Assembly (NCBI GenBank): GCA_019459455.1
Contig: JAIBEX010000020.1
Coordinates: 124,001 to 188,000 of the forward strand
DNA: 64,000 nt
DNA from: Weeksellaceae bacterium
Lineage (GTDB): Bacteria > Bacteroidota > Bacteroidia > Flavobacteriales > Weeksellaceae
Reading direction: 5' to 3'
How positions within the stretch are numbered: the stretch's first letter is position 1; each line of letters opens with the position of its first letter. Made by a program: the position numbers and the translations under genes. This document shows, piece after piece, positions 15,607 to 24,153 of the stretch. The notes below the pieces were generated by a model. That model had not been told where the DNA came from and searched no databases. It saw nothing but the letters and a program-made list of their open reading frames with translations.

Positions 15607-15640
15607 CCGTGGTGCTGTACTAAGCGCCGCGGTTTTTTTT
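15607..15640 (+). terminator. Terminator after the T9SS cargo gene
   Basis: A 9-bp GC-rich stem (CCGTGGTGC with GCGCCGCGG, two G-U pairs) with an 8-base loop is followed by eight T. Confidence 0.85.
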
Positions 15641-15717
15641 CTCCAAAAGCCTGGTGCCAGTCCTAAATTGGAGTTGTCTTTGGAAAGATTTTTGCAGGTG
15701 AACGCTAAATTTCCATT

Positions 15718-16143
15718 ATGAAAAAAATACTGTTCAGCGCCGCACTGGGTTTTTCTGCGTTATCGTTCTCGCAGCAGGCACCCGTGAGGGAGGTTTATAA
15801 CTATACTGCAAAAAATGACCGCGCCTTGATTAAAGCCAAGACTGACCTCTTTCTCCTCAATGTAATTTCGTCCAAAAAATTTACGGTGGATCCGATCAGT
15901 TCTGCCGATGACCATCTGGACCTTCACCTGATTATGCCCATAGCAGAGGGTAAGATTTCGTCGCGTGTGCGGTATGACTTTATGAAGGAGGGGTTTGTAG
16001 TCTCATTATCCAATACCAAACTCATTGGGAAGGATAAGAAAACAATCGCAATCAATAATGAGAAGGATGCAAATCACAAAAAGATACTGGATAACCTGAA
16101 GAATCTACTGTTCAGGGTTTACGAAAAGGAACTTTCCAAATAG
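15718..16143 (+). CDS. Secreted hypothetical protein
   Basis: The 141-residue protein has a short signal peptide (MKKILFSAALGFSALSFS, cleavage near the Gln-Gln). The mature domain of about 120 residues alternates beta strands and charged loops and ends with a helix (KILDNLKNLLFRVYEKELSK). No cysteine or catalytic motif is evident and no T9SS tail is present, so it is probably periplasmic. The family is not recognised. It has its own spacing from the upstream terminator and ends at a terminator shared with the convergent M23 peptidase gene. Confidence 0.7.
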   Translation: MKKILFSAALGFSALSFSQQAPVREVYNYTAKNDRALIKAKTDLFLLNVISSKKFTVDPISSADDHLDLHLIMPIAEGKISSRVRYDFMKEGFVVSLSNTKLIGKDKKTIAINNEKDANHKKILDNLKNLLFRVYEKELSK

Positions 16144-16161
16144 GACTTTGTAAACATAAAA

Positions 16162-16192
16162 AAACCGTCTGAAAAATCAGACGGTTTGCTTT
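16162..16192. terminator. Bidirectional terminator between convergent genes
   Basis: AAACCGTCTGA (16162-16172) pairs perfectly with TCAGACGGTTT (16177-16187) around a 4-base loop, with A-rich sequence before it and T-rich sequence after. It serves the gene ending at 16143 and probably the one ending at 16195. Confidence 0.85.
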
Positions 16193-16194
16193 TT

Positions 16195-17211
16195 CTAGAA
16201 AGTCAGGAACAGCTTCGGGTTTACCGGAGTGTTGTTCTTATGGACTTCATAGTGAAGGTGTGGTCCCGTGGAGCGTCCGCTGTTCCCGGATTTCGCAATC
16301 ACGTGGTTTACTTTCACTTTGTCGTTGGCCCGGACCAGGATATCCGAAAGGTGAGCATAAAGTGTGGCGAGTCCGTTCCCGTGCGAAACGATAACGCAGT
16401 TTCCATACCCGCCTTTCTGGCCGGCAAAAATCACGGTTCCGGCAGCTGTACATCTTACGTCGCTTCCATAGGGTACGGCGATGTCCATTCCTTTGTGAAA
16501 CTGGATCTGGTCCGGTTCTGCGGGTGCGTTATTTACTTCTTTCACTATCATTTTCTTTGATGATGCCGGTGCGCTGATCGTTGCAGTGCGTGCTGCGGTT
16601 CCGGGCACGGTTACAGAAGCGTATACAGGTACTGTTTTCTTGGTCACATTTCCCAGACTGTCTTTCTCTTCAACCACTTTTACGGATACCACCCGACGTT
16701 CTGTTGTAGGTGCACTTGCAACTGTAACAGGGGTTTCCACCGGTGGGGCCTTCACAGAAGCCAGGACCGTCCTGAATGGAATGGGGTTCTTCCGTTTGCC
16801 GAAGTTCGAGGACACATAGCCGCCGCTCGGCATTCCCAGGGGTACCTGCATCAGTTTGTTCTGCAGGTCCATCAGGTACTGGCTGTAGCGGTTGGATTGT
16901 TTTGCGAGGTATACAGAACTTGCAAGGCTGTCCATATCCAGCATATCGATCTTGGTATTGGAAACACTTTTCGAAGCAAGGAATGAGTTGAGGTCCCGTA
17001 CGGTATTGTCCACCAACTGCAGGTCATTCTTCATCTTGGCGTAGTCTATACTGTCTTTCTGGGTATTGATCTTCACGAGGTTTACTTCGTAATTGCGGTC
17101 GTCCTTACTAGTCCACAACTTTGCAATCACCAAAGCCTGGGCAAAGATCAGCGCTAAGAATCCACCCAACAGCAGCCTTACCTTTTTTTTATTGCTTAAG
17201 AACTTTTTCAT
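16195..17211 (-). CDS. M23 family metallopeptidase with an internal insert
   Basis: The 338-residue protein has one N-terminal membrane anchor (about 12-32), a helical, probably coiled region (40-120) and a LytM/M23 peptidase domain that should cut peptidoglycan cross-links in the periplasm. Zinc ligands are visible as H239 and D243 (HKGMD) and H320 (PHLHYE), with H287 in YAHLSD. The opening of the domain, SNFGKRKNPIPF (135-146), is separated from HKGMD by about 90 residues rich in Val, Ala, Pro, Thr and Ser. In most M23 proteins that gap is only a few residues, so this is an insert. The gene diverges from gpsA across a long palindrome. Confidence 0.9.
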   Translation of the reverse strand: MKKFLSNKKKVRLLLGGFLALIFAQALVIAKLWTSKDDRNYEVNLVKINTQKDSIDYAKMKNDLQLVDNTVRDLNSFLASKSVSNTKIDMLDMDSLASSVYLAKQSNRYSQYLMDLQNKLMQVPLGMPSGGYVSSNFGKRKNPIPFRTVLASVKAPPVETPVTVASAPTTERRVVSVKVVEEKDSLGNVTKKTVPVYASVTVPGTAARTATISAPASSKKMIVKEVNNAPAEPDQIQFHKGMDIAVPYGSDVRCTAAGTVIFAGQKGGYGNCVIVSHGNGLATLYAHLSDILVRANDKVKVNHVIAKSGNSGRSTGPHLHYEVHKNNTPVNPKLFLTF

Positions 17212-17336
17212 TGTCAGTTTCTACTTGTCTTATTGGTATCAATTAGAGTCGGCAAATTTAATTAAAAAATGATGCTAAACTTTAATTTTTAACAAAACTT
17301 TAATAAAGCCTATACTTAACGCAAATTCGTTAGATT

Positions 17337-17370
17337 AATTGTGTAAAAAGTCATTGTTTTTTACACAATT
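17337..17370. promoter_or_regulatory. Perfect 13-bp palindrome between divergent M23 and gpsA genes
   Basis: AATTGTGTAAAAA (17337-17349) is the exact reverse complement of 17358-17370, with an 8-base centre. It lies about 30-60 bases upstream of a TATCTTTG -7-like element (17399-17406) in front of gpsA. It could be an operator for a dimeric regulator; as a terminator it would be oddly placed between two divergent starts. Confidence 0.5.
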
Positions 17371-17423
17371 GATAATGGGACCCCTTCGCAGTTTTCACTA
17401 TCTTTGCAACCTCGAAGATCGTT

Positions 17424-18473
17424 ATGGTAAAAAAGAGTACAAAAGCAGATAACCCTAAATCCCGGACCTCAAAGAAAGCAACATGTGAAATATCTGTGGG
17501 TGTTTTGGGAAGCGGAAGTTTTGCTACCGCCATCGTCAAAATGTTAGTGGAGAACTGTAAACTGGTGCACTGGTGTGTACGCAGCGAATTTGTGAAAGGG
17601 GCAATAGAACTTCGGGGACACAACCCGACCTATCTGACCTCCGTGAGTTTCAACCTGAAAAGCCTTAAGATAATCACCGACATCAACGAAATGGTGGCCG
17701 CATGTGACATCATCATACTTGCCACTCCCTCCATTTACCTTTCGGACGCAATGGATAAGCTGAAAGTCGGGCACAGGGACAAGATCTTTGTTTCGGCAAT
17801 CAAGGGAATCGTTCCCAAGGTGAATGATATTGTAGCCCATTACTTGAAGAAGGAATTTGAAATCGGTTTCCGGAATCAGGCTGTGATCGCAGGACCCTGC
17901 CATGCCGAGGAAGTCGGGATGGAGCGTCTGTCCTACCTTACCATCGCTACTGTGGAAGATGAGGTTTCCGAAAAACTGGACCAGATTTTCAGCTCCTCAT
18001 TCATCAAAGTGAATGCAAGTAAGGATGTTCTGGGTAATGAATACAGTGCGATCCTGAAGAACATCTATGCCATCGGCGCCGGAATTGCCAGCGGGCTGGG
18101 CTATGGAGATAACTTTACGGCTGTTTTTGTCTCTAATGCCGTCCGGGAAATGGAAACGTTCCTGGAAGCGATATACGAAGCCCCGCGTGATGTGAACGAG
18201 AGTGCATACCTGGGCGACCTTCTGGTAACGGCCTACTCCCTGTTCTCCCGGAACCGGAGTCTTGGTAACCTGATTGGTAAGGGATACACGGTAAAGTCTG
18301 CCATTCAGTCCATGAATATGGTTGCTGAAGGTTATTATGCCGCCGATTCAATTTATGCCACGGCAAAGGAGAAAAAGGTGAAGACCCCGATTATCGATAC
18401 GATTTACAGCATCCTGTACGAAGGTAAAAGTGCCGAAACCCAGTTTTCCCGCCTCACGGCAAAGTTAAGTTGA
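17424..18473 (+). CDS. gpsA: NAD(P)-dependent glycerol-3-phosphate dehydrogenase
   Basis: The 349-residue protein matches GpsA, which reduces dihydroxyacetone phosphate to sn-glycerol-3-phosphate for phospholipid synthesis. The Rossmann motif GVLGSGSFATAI (26-37) follows a basic N-terminal extension of about 20 residues (MVKKSTKADNPKS...) that is longer than usual. The substrate region is recognisable as SAIKGI, AGPCHAEEV, and GNEYSAILKNIYAIGAGIA, with the catalytic Lys in LKN. The C-terminal helical domain is complete. A -7-like TATCTTTG at 17399-17406 would place the transcript start about 10 bases before the ATG. Confidence 0.95.
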   Translation: MVKKSTKADNPKSRTSKKATCEISVGVLGSGSFATAIVKMLVENCKLVHWCVRSEFVKGAIELRGHNPTYLTSVSFNLKSLKIITDINEMVAACDIIILATPSIYLSDAMDKLKVGHRDKIFVSAIKGIVPKVNDIVAHYLKKEFEIGFRNQAVIAGPCHAEEVGMERLSYLTIATVEDEVSEKLDQIFSSSFIKVNASKDVLGNEYSAILKNIYAIGAGIASGLGYGDNFTAVFVSNAVREMETFLEAIYEAPRDVNESAYLGDLLVTAYSLFSRNRSLGNLIGKGYTVKSAIQSMNMVAEGYYAADSIYATAKEKKVKTPIIDTIYSILYEGKSAETQFSRLTAKLS

Positions 18474-18551
18474 TGGTGAGCGCATAATATTTCTCAGCCC
18501 GGGCGACTTTCTTCATATTTTTTTCCGACATTCGTATTTCAATACCTCATT

Positions 18552-20054
18552 ATGCCACAGTTTACGCAAACGAACCCCAAACCAAAATACGATGTTGTGC
18601 TCATTGGCGGCGGCATTATGAGTGCTACGCTCGCTGCTTTACTCCACGAGCTGGACCCCGCTTTGGATATTGCCATTTTTGAGCGCCTGGGCAGGTTCGC
18701 AAGGGAGAGTTCCGCGGCCTGGAATAACGCCGGTACCGGACATTCTGCCTTTTGTGAGTTGAACTATACACCGGAGCAGGAAGACGGGACTATCGATATT
18801 TCCAAAGCAGAACGGATTGCGGAGCAGTTCGAGATGTCCAAGCTCTTCTGGGCGTATCTTGTTGAACACGATTATATCGCAGATCCGAAGGATTTCATCA
18901 ATACCTGCCCGCATATGAGTCTCGTTTTTGGTGAAGAGGACGTTCAGTTCCTGCAAAAACGGCACCGCATGATGACGAAATCACCCCTGTTCTCTTCAAT
19001 GGAATTTACCCTGGACCACCAAAAACTGAAAGAATGGATTCCGCTGATCATGGATAAAAGGCCTGATTCGGAAATTCTTGCAGCAACCAAAATGGATTTA
19101 GGAACGGATGTGAACTTTGGGACGCTGACCCGTAAAATAGGTCAGCACCTGGTCCAGGAAGATGCCGTTGAGATATTCCTGTATCACGAAGTAAAGGATA
19201 TCGATCCCATGGAGAACGGAAACTGGCAGGTTGAGGTGAAGGACCGGCTGCACGGTCACCGGCAGGCAGTTGAAGCGGATTTTGTTTTCATTGGAGCCGG
19301 AGGTTACGCACTCCCGCTGCTGGAAAGTTCGGATATTGAAGAAAGTGAAGGCTACGGTGGCTTTCCGGTATCCGGAGAGTGGCTTGTTTCCTATAGTGAA
19401 GAACTGATTGAGAAGCATGCTGCCAAGGTCTATACGCTGGATCGTGTAGATGCTCCGCCGATGTCGGTTCCCCATTTGGATCTAAGGATTATTGACGGAA
19501 AGAAGGCACTTCTTTTCGGGCCTTTCGCGGGATTTTCAACTAAATTTCTAAAGGAAGGAAGTTATCTGGATCTGCCGGAAAGCATAAACTTCCAGAACAT
19601 ACGTTCACTATTCGGTGCGTGGTGGCATAACCTGCCTTTAACGACCTATCTTATTCAGCAGGTGGCAATGACCAAGCATCAGCGTATGCTGCACCTCCGC
19701 GAATTTGTAAAGGATGCGCACGAGAAGGACTGGGAACTGAAGATCGCCGGTCAGCGTGTGCAGATCATTAAAAAGGATGACGAAGATGGAGGGAAGTTGG
19801 AGTTCGGGACAGAAGTGGTGGTGAACAAACGCGGAAACATTGCCTCACTCCTGGGCGCGTCGCCGGGTGCATCGACTTCAGTTCACGCCATGATCACCGT
19901 CCTTGAAAAATGTTTCCCCGAAAAGATGAATGGCGTATGGAAGGAGAAACTTCTGGAAATCATCCCGAGCTACGGTCAGGACCTTTCGGAAAACCCTGAA
20001 CTTCTTGAGAAAATCAGAAGCTATACCAAAGAAAAACTTGGACTACAGTATTGA
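18552..20054 (+). CDS. mqo: Malate:quinone oxidoreductase
   Basis: The 500-residue protein is a full-length Mqo, a peripheral membrane FAD enzyme that oxidises malate to oxaloacetate and passes electrons to the quinone pool, replacing or assisting the NAD malate dehydrogenase. The FAD-binding GGGIMSATLA (19-28) is at the N-terminus after a short basic lead. Family blocks AAWNNAGTGHSAFCELNYTP (near 56-75) and LLFGPFAGFSTKFL are evident, and the C-terminal LLGASPGASTSVH is the family's second FAD-contacting motif. It is followed after 21 bases by a small hypothetical gene in the same direction, probably in one transcript. Confidence 0.96.
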   Translation: MPQFTQTNPKPKYDVVLIGGGIMSATLAALLHELDPALDIAIFERLGRFARESSAAWNNAGTGHSAFCELNYTPEQEDGTIDISKAERIAEQFEMSKLFWAYLVEHDYIADPKDFINTCPHMSLVFGEEDVQFLQKRHRMMTKSPLFSSMEFTLDHQKLKEWIPLIMDKRPDSEILAATKMDLGTDVNFGTLTRKIGQHLVQEDAVEIFLYHEVKDIDPMENGNWQVEVKDRLHGHRQAVEADFVFIGAGGYALPLLESSDIEESEGYGGFPVSGEWLVSYSEELIEKHAAKVYTLDRVDAPPMSVPHLDLRIIDGKKALLFGPFAGFSTKFLKEGSYLDLPESINFQNIRSLFGAWWHNLPLTTYLIQQVAMTKHQRMLHLREFVKDAHEKDWELKIAGQRVQIIKKDDEDGGKLEFGTEVVVNKRGNIASLLGASPGASTSVHAMITVLEKCFPEKMNGVWKEKLLEIIPSYGQDLSENPELLEKIRSYTKEKLGLQY

Positions 20055-20075
20055 TGAGATTGAAAATGAAAATCA

Positions 20076-20486
20076 ATGGATGTGACCGCAGCAAATACAA
20101 CCACAGTTCCTAAACCGGTAATCGCGCCGGAGATCCTGGAGAACCTTCAAACCAAAACGGAGGAGGAAAAGCAGGTCATCGTACACTGCTGCTTTCCGGG
20201 GACTCCCAATTTTGGCAGCCTGATCCGAATCTGGCCCTCTACGTTTTTAGTCGATGAGGCCTCCGGGGTCCATAGTCAACTGATCCATGCCGAAAATATT
20301 GCGGTTTCCCCCTACTGGACGGAAGTGCCTCCTATGAAGGATTTCTGGTTCACCCTTATTTTTCCGGGTCTTCCCAAAGGATGTAAAAAATTTGATATGA
20401 AGGAAATCATTGCTGAAGAGGGCGGTTTTTGTGTGCAGAACATTAAAAGAAACGGAACCGATGTGTACCGTGTGAAGATTTTGTAA
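20076..20486 (+). CDS. Conserved hypothetical protein downstream of mqo
   Basis: The 136-residue protein is soluble with no signal peptide. It has a charged N-terminus (residues 1-35) and then a compact beta-rich domain with VIVHCCFPG, IRIWPSTFLVD and WFTLIFPGLPKG, two adjacent Cys (C38, C39) and two further ones (GCKKF and FCVQN). Four Cys could bind a metal or form a redox site, but the spacing does not match a pattern I know. It lies 21 bases after mqo and may be co-expressed with it. The family is not recognised. Confidence 0.65.
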   Translation: MDVTAANTTTVPKPVIAPEILENLQTKTEEEKQVIVHCCFPGTPNFGSLIRIWPSTFLVDEASGVHSQLIHAENIAVSPYWTEVPPMKDFWFTLIFPGLPKGCKKFDMKEIIAEEGGFCVQNIKRNGTDVYRVKIL

Positions 20487-20556
20487 AATGAAGCACAATA
20501 TTTCGCGAATCTCCCTTAAAAATATCAAATCCCTTTTCTGAAATTACTTTTAATAT

Positions 20557-21174
20557 ATGAAAAATCTAACCTTACTGCTTTTGCTGATTTCCGTCTTTTC
20601 CTTTTCTCAGACTAAAAAAGAGTTGACTAAAGAAATCGGCGATTTTCAGCACGAACTCAACCGTGAATACTCGGATCCCAAAGAATCACCATTGCGCGGG
20701 ACCAACTTTAAAAACTTTAAAGGTCACCCCTTCTTTCCTGCAGATTTAAAATACAGGGTTACTGCCAAGTTTACCACCACGGAGGATGCGGTGCCTTTTG
20801 AACTTCCAACTTCTTCCGGCAGGACTCAGCCTTACCGTGAATTTGGGACTGCAACTTTTGACCTTGACGGGAAAACATATGTCCTGAAAATTTACCAGAA
20901 TTTGAATCTGATTAAAAGGAAGGAATACAGAGACCATCTTTTTCTTCCTTTCCGGGATGAAACGAACGGTAAGGAAACGTATGGTGGAGGCAAATATATG
21001 GATTTAAGGATCCCAACAGGTAAAGTGATTATTCTCGATTTCAATCAGTCCTACCAGCCTTTTTGCGCCTACAATGCATACGAGTACAGCTGTCCCATCG
21101 TTCCCGTGGAAAATACCCTCCCCATCAGCATCATGGCGGGCGTGAAGTATGACGATGTCTATTTTGAACATTAA
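20557..21174 (+). CDS. DUF1684 family secreted protein
   Basis: The 205-residue protein starts with a signal peptide (MKNLTLLLLLISVFSFSQ) and shows the DUF1684 pattern: a helix with FQHELNREYSDPKESPL, the FFPADLKYRVTAKF block, then RTQPYREFGTATFDLDG, and near the end the conserved DFNQSYQPFCAYNAYEYSCPIVP segment with paired Cys. DUF1684 proteins are widespread in Bacteroidota and Actinobacteria and lack a proven biochemical role. Its stop overlaps the end of the convergent recO gene by four bases. Confidence 0.88.
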   Translation: MKNLTLLLLLISVFSFSQTKKELTKEIGDFQHELNREYSDPKESPLRGTNFKNFKGHPFFPADLKYRVTAKFTTTEDAVPFELPTSSGRTQPYREFGTATFDLDGKTYVLKIYQNLNLIKRKEYRDHLFLPFRDETNGKETYGGGKYMDLRIPTGKVIILDFNQSYQPFCAYNAYEYSCPIVPVENTLPISIMAGVKYDDVYFEH

Positions 21175-21866
21175 TTTTCAGCGAAAATTTGCTTCACAAT
21201 ATCCAGCGAGCCGGGCGTACGGAAGTCGGTAACATGGTAATGGCAGTAGACCAGTAGGCTGTCCAGAAATTCTTTTTTCAAACTCCCCCTGATTTGGATC
21301 CCATATGGAGTTTCACTGCTGATGATCAGTTTCCAAAGGGCTGAAACATCTTCGCCAAACAGCGGATGCCTCTGTGCGGCCACATAAGTTGCGGTTTCGG
21401 GGTCCAGAAATTTTTCATAACCCGATAACGGCAGAATACCCGAATTCTGCAAAATCTGAAGAAGGAATACGAGGTAGGACTGGTAGTGGTTTTTTTCCAG
21501 CTCATCAAGAAAAAGCAGGATCTCGCCGTAAAGTCCGGGATTGGGATGTTCATGCTTCAAAACCTGGTTTAGAAAATCTGCAACAAAGAAAACCACCGAA
21601 CTGGCTTTTACGCTTTGGTAAAAATCAGGATTCTCAACCAAGTCTATTTTCGAAACCGGTAACAAAGTTTGATCTTTGTGTCTGCCGTCCACCGTAAGGC
21701 AGAGTTCTGCCAGCGGAAGGAGGTAGGCTTTTTTTTTGTTTTTCTTTGAATAAATCCCCCGAACAAAGAAGCTCTGAGAACCTTTTTCTTTCGTAAAACA
21801 GTGCAGTACGCAATCGTTATCACCGTATTTGATGTAGGAGAGCAGGAAGCCGGTAACGGATAACAT
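21171..21866 (-). CDS. recO: DNA repair protein RecO
   Basis: The 231-residue protein matches RecO, which with RecR helps load RecA onto SSB-coated single-stranded DNA. The N-terminal OB fold is seen as TGFLLSYIKYGDNDCVLHCFTKEKG, then FFVRGIYSKKNKK and LLPLAELCLTVDGR, followed by a helical C-terminal domain with SVVFFVADFLNQVLK. The usual zinc-finger cysteines of some RecO proteins are not obvious. It starts three bases downstream of the porZ stop, so recO and porZ form one minus-strand transcription unit. Confidence 0.93.
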   Translation of the reverse strand: MLSVTGFLLSYIKYGDNDCVLHCFTKEKGSQSFFVRGIYSKKNKKKAYLLPLAELCLTVDGRHKDQTLLPVSKIDLVENPDFYQSVKASSVVFFVADFLNQVLKHEHPNPGLYGEILLFLDELEKNHYQSYLVFLLQILQNSGILPLSGYEKFLDPETATYVAAQRHPLFGEDVSALWKLIISSETPYGIQIRGSLKKEFLDSLLVYCHYHVTDFRTPGSLDIVKQIFAEN

Positions 21867-21869
21867 CTG

Positions 21870-24143
21870 TTAATTTACGACCGCAATTTTTGCGGTCGCC
21901 TTATCGGTCCCGTCTGCGTTGGTCATTAACACGAAATATACACCCGAGGCTACCCGCTTTCCACGCTGGTTGTTCAGGTTCCATTCATAAAACCCACCTC
22001 TTGAAACCGCCTGATGCACCAGATTTCCCGAGGCATCCACAATACGGATGTTGGTCCTTTCAGCGAGGCCCCTGATGGTTACGGATCCTTTGAAATTGGA
22101 ATATACCACCGGATTGGGATACACCAGGACATTTCCGAAATTTGAGGTTACATCTACTACATCGCCCTGATACACTACAATCCCGTCAAAGGTTACGAAG
22201 TAAACTTTGCCGGTTTTGTTATCTACCTTAATGTCGGTAATGCTGTTGGTGGGGATAGGTGAATTCTCGCGTGTGAAATGTTTTAAGGTCTGCTCACCGT
22301 TTGCACTAAGAAAATAGGCACCGCCACCGTCTACAGAGACCCATTTAAAATTTCCGGAATCCACTTCAACCTGAAGAATAGCACTGTCCCGGAAAAGTTC
22401 TTCCGGAATGCCATTCTGCTCAATGATAACAGGCTCCAGCTGCGGGCTGTTTCCAATTTCAGTTGATGCGGAGGGCAAGATGCGCAGTCCTGAATCTGTT
22501 CCTATCCATGCATCATCATTGTTATCAATTGCGACAGCGGTAGTACCAACGGAATTGGAAGGGAGCCCATTTTGTGCGGAAAGAACATAAGTTACATCGT
22601 CCGAAAAGTTCAGCGGTGAATTTTTGTAGTCGTGTACCGCAAATTCATTGGTGCGCGGTATTGGAATCCAGAGCATTCCCTCATAGATAACCGGCTTCTG
22701 CACCGCTGTTCCCACCGGCAGGCCTTTCATTTTCATGACATCCGCGGTTTTATCATAAACAACGATTCCGGTGGAAACCCCGGTTGCCCCGCTGCCAAAC
22801 AGGCTCAGAGTGCCGAAAAGTACATTGTTGCCATCAAAAGCCAGGCCTACCGGCCGGTTGTAAAGAGGGGAATCGGTACTTGTGTTGTAATACTTTTGAA
22901 ATGTAAAGTCCTTAATTGCAGTGTCGTATTTCATTTTATAGATTCCCTGCCCATTCGTAAGGGTGAAATTGGTAAAAAATACCTCGTTCAGATCAGTAGG
23001 GTTTGGAACCACATCCAAAACATTAAAAATAGTAGTGGTATTGTCTTTAAAATAGCTTGCATACACCCATTCGGTGCCAGTGTAATAATAAAAGCCAAGA
23101 TTGTTCGGGTCCGGTGAGGCTGTATTATACCGGCTTTCCCGGGCACCAGTCGAGACCCAGACCTGGTCATTAGCAAGTTTTATTTTGTATGCACGGTTTT
23201 TATAAGGGCCATCCGGTTTTATCATATTTTTAGCAACATCCCTGATCCCGGAGAGTTGGGTGCCGGCGAAGACCTGTCCACCAGCGAATGTACCCGTGTT
23301 GCAGGGTTCCCCAAACCCGGCACTATTTACCGGAGCACCGCCGGTGTTGAAGACATAAATACGTTCGGTATCGGTAATGGTAATATGCTGTTCCGTAACC
23401 ACAACATCATTGATATTCGTAAAAGTCTGAGGTATTTGACTGAAAGAAGTTCCGGTTCCGTAGTACACAGTGTTGGGAGTTGCATACACGACGGTTGTTT
23501 CTGAATCTGCATGGACGAAATTCCCTGCCGAGAGGTTTGTCCAGGTGGAATATACTGGGAAAGTTATATCGATATTGTGGGTCCTAAGCCCTGTAGCCGT
23601 TGCAGCATATACCCTGTCATCTTTAATGGTCGCCTCATTTGCAGCTTCAAAGATGCTTCCGTTTACAAAAAATGCGGACTGGGCGAATTCTTTTTTCTTA
23701 AGGTCGAAAATGGAAACGCCATAGTCTACCGAAATGACCGCCCGGTCACCGGTGATGGAGATGTGATTGATGTTTTTATCGCCGTTGAACCCAGTCGCAA
23801 TAGGGATGTCCACGACATACGTAATCCCGTCGGGAGCGATAACATCCAGCGAACCGTTTTTATACCCTATTAAACCTGTTTTTGTCTGCGGATTATAGTC
23901 GAAGGCGGAAATTTTGACTTCATGCAGTCCGTTTGCCTTGGAAAGTTTCGTTATTTCACCCGAACCCAGATCATAATAAAATATACCGTTTTCGGTAGCG
24001 GCCATCAGCCTCCCGTTATCTTCCTTTATAGCAAGCACATTGTTGTAAGAAAACAGGTCACTCCATTTCTTCGAAGAAATCATCTGCCCGAAAACTGCCC
24101 CGCCGGAGAACATGATGATTGAAAACAGTATTATTTTTTTCAT
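21870..24143 (-). CDS. porZ: T9SS attachment-complex protein PorZ
   Basis: From ATG 24143 the protein has about 757 residues. It has a signal peptide (MKKIILFSIIMFSGGAVFGQ), a conserved opening W-x-x-x-FSYNNVLAI, two seven-bladed propeller-like halves, and a C-terminal sorting-type domain with VLVYPNPVVYSNFKG and a GVYFVLMTN strand. This is the layout of PorZ, the surface component that delivers anionic LPS to the T9SS sortase complex. The Met 18 bases upstream adds only MHKIPS. It is upstream of recO (three-base gap) and downstream of the metallophosphoesterase gene, a neighbourhood I recall from other flavobacteria. Confidence 0.9.
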   Translation of the reverse strand: MKKIILFSIIMFSGGAVFGQMISSKKWSDLFSYNNVLAIKEDNGRLMAATENGIFYYDLGSGEITKLSKANGLHEVKISAFDYNPQTKTGLIGYKNGSLDVIAPDGITYVVDIPIATGFNGDKNINHISITGDRAVISVDYGVSIFDLKKKEFAQSAFFVNGSIFEAANEATIKDDRVYAATATGLRTHNIDITFPVYSTWTNLSAGNFVHADSETTVVYATPNTVYYGTGTSFSQIPQTFTNINDVVVTEQHITITDTERIYVFNTGGAPVNSAGFGEPCNTGTFAGGQVFAGTQLSGIRDVAKNMIKPDGPYKNRAYKIKLANDQVWVSTGARESRYNTASPDPNNLGFYYYTGTEWVYASYFKDNTTTIFNVLDVVPNPTDLNEVFFTNFTLTNGQGIYKMKYDTAIKDFTFQKYYNTSTDSPLYNRPVGLAFDGNNVLFGTLSLFGSGATGVSTGIVVYDKTADVMKMKGLPVGTAVQKPVIYEGMLWIPIPRTNEFAVHDYKNSPLNFSDDVTYVLSAQNGLPSNSVGTTAVAIDNNDDAWIGTDSGLRILPSASTEIGNSPQLEPVIIEQNGIPEELFRDSAILQVEVDSGNFKWVSVDGGGAYFLSANGEQTLKHFTRENSPIPTNSITDIKVDNKTGKVYFVTFDGIVVYQGDVVDVTSNFGNVLVYPNPVVYSNFKGSVTIRGLAERTNIRIVDASGNLVHQAVSRGGFYEWNLNNQRGKRVASGVYFVLMTNADGTDKATAKIAVVN

Positions 24144-24153
24144 GGATGGTATT

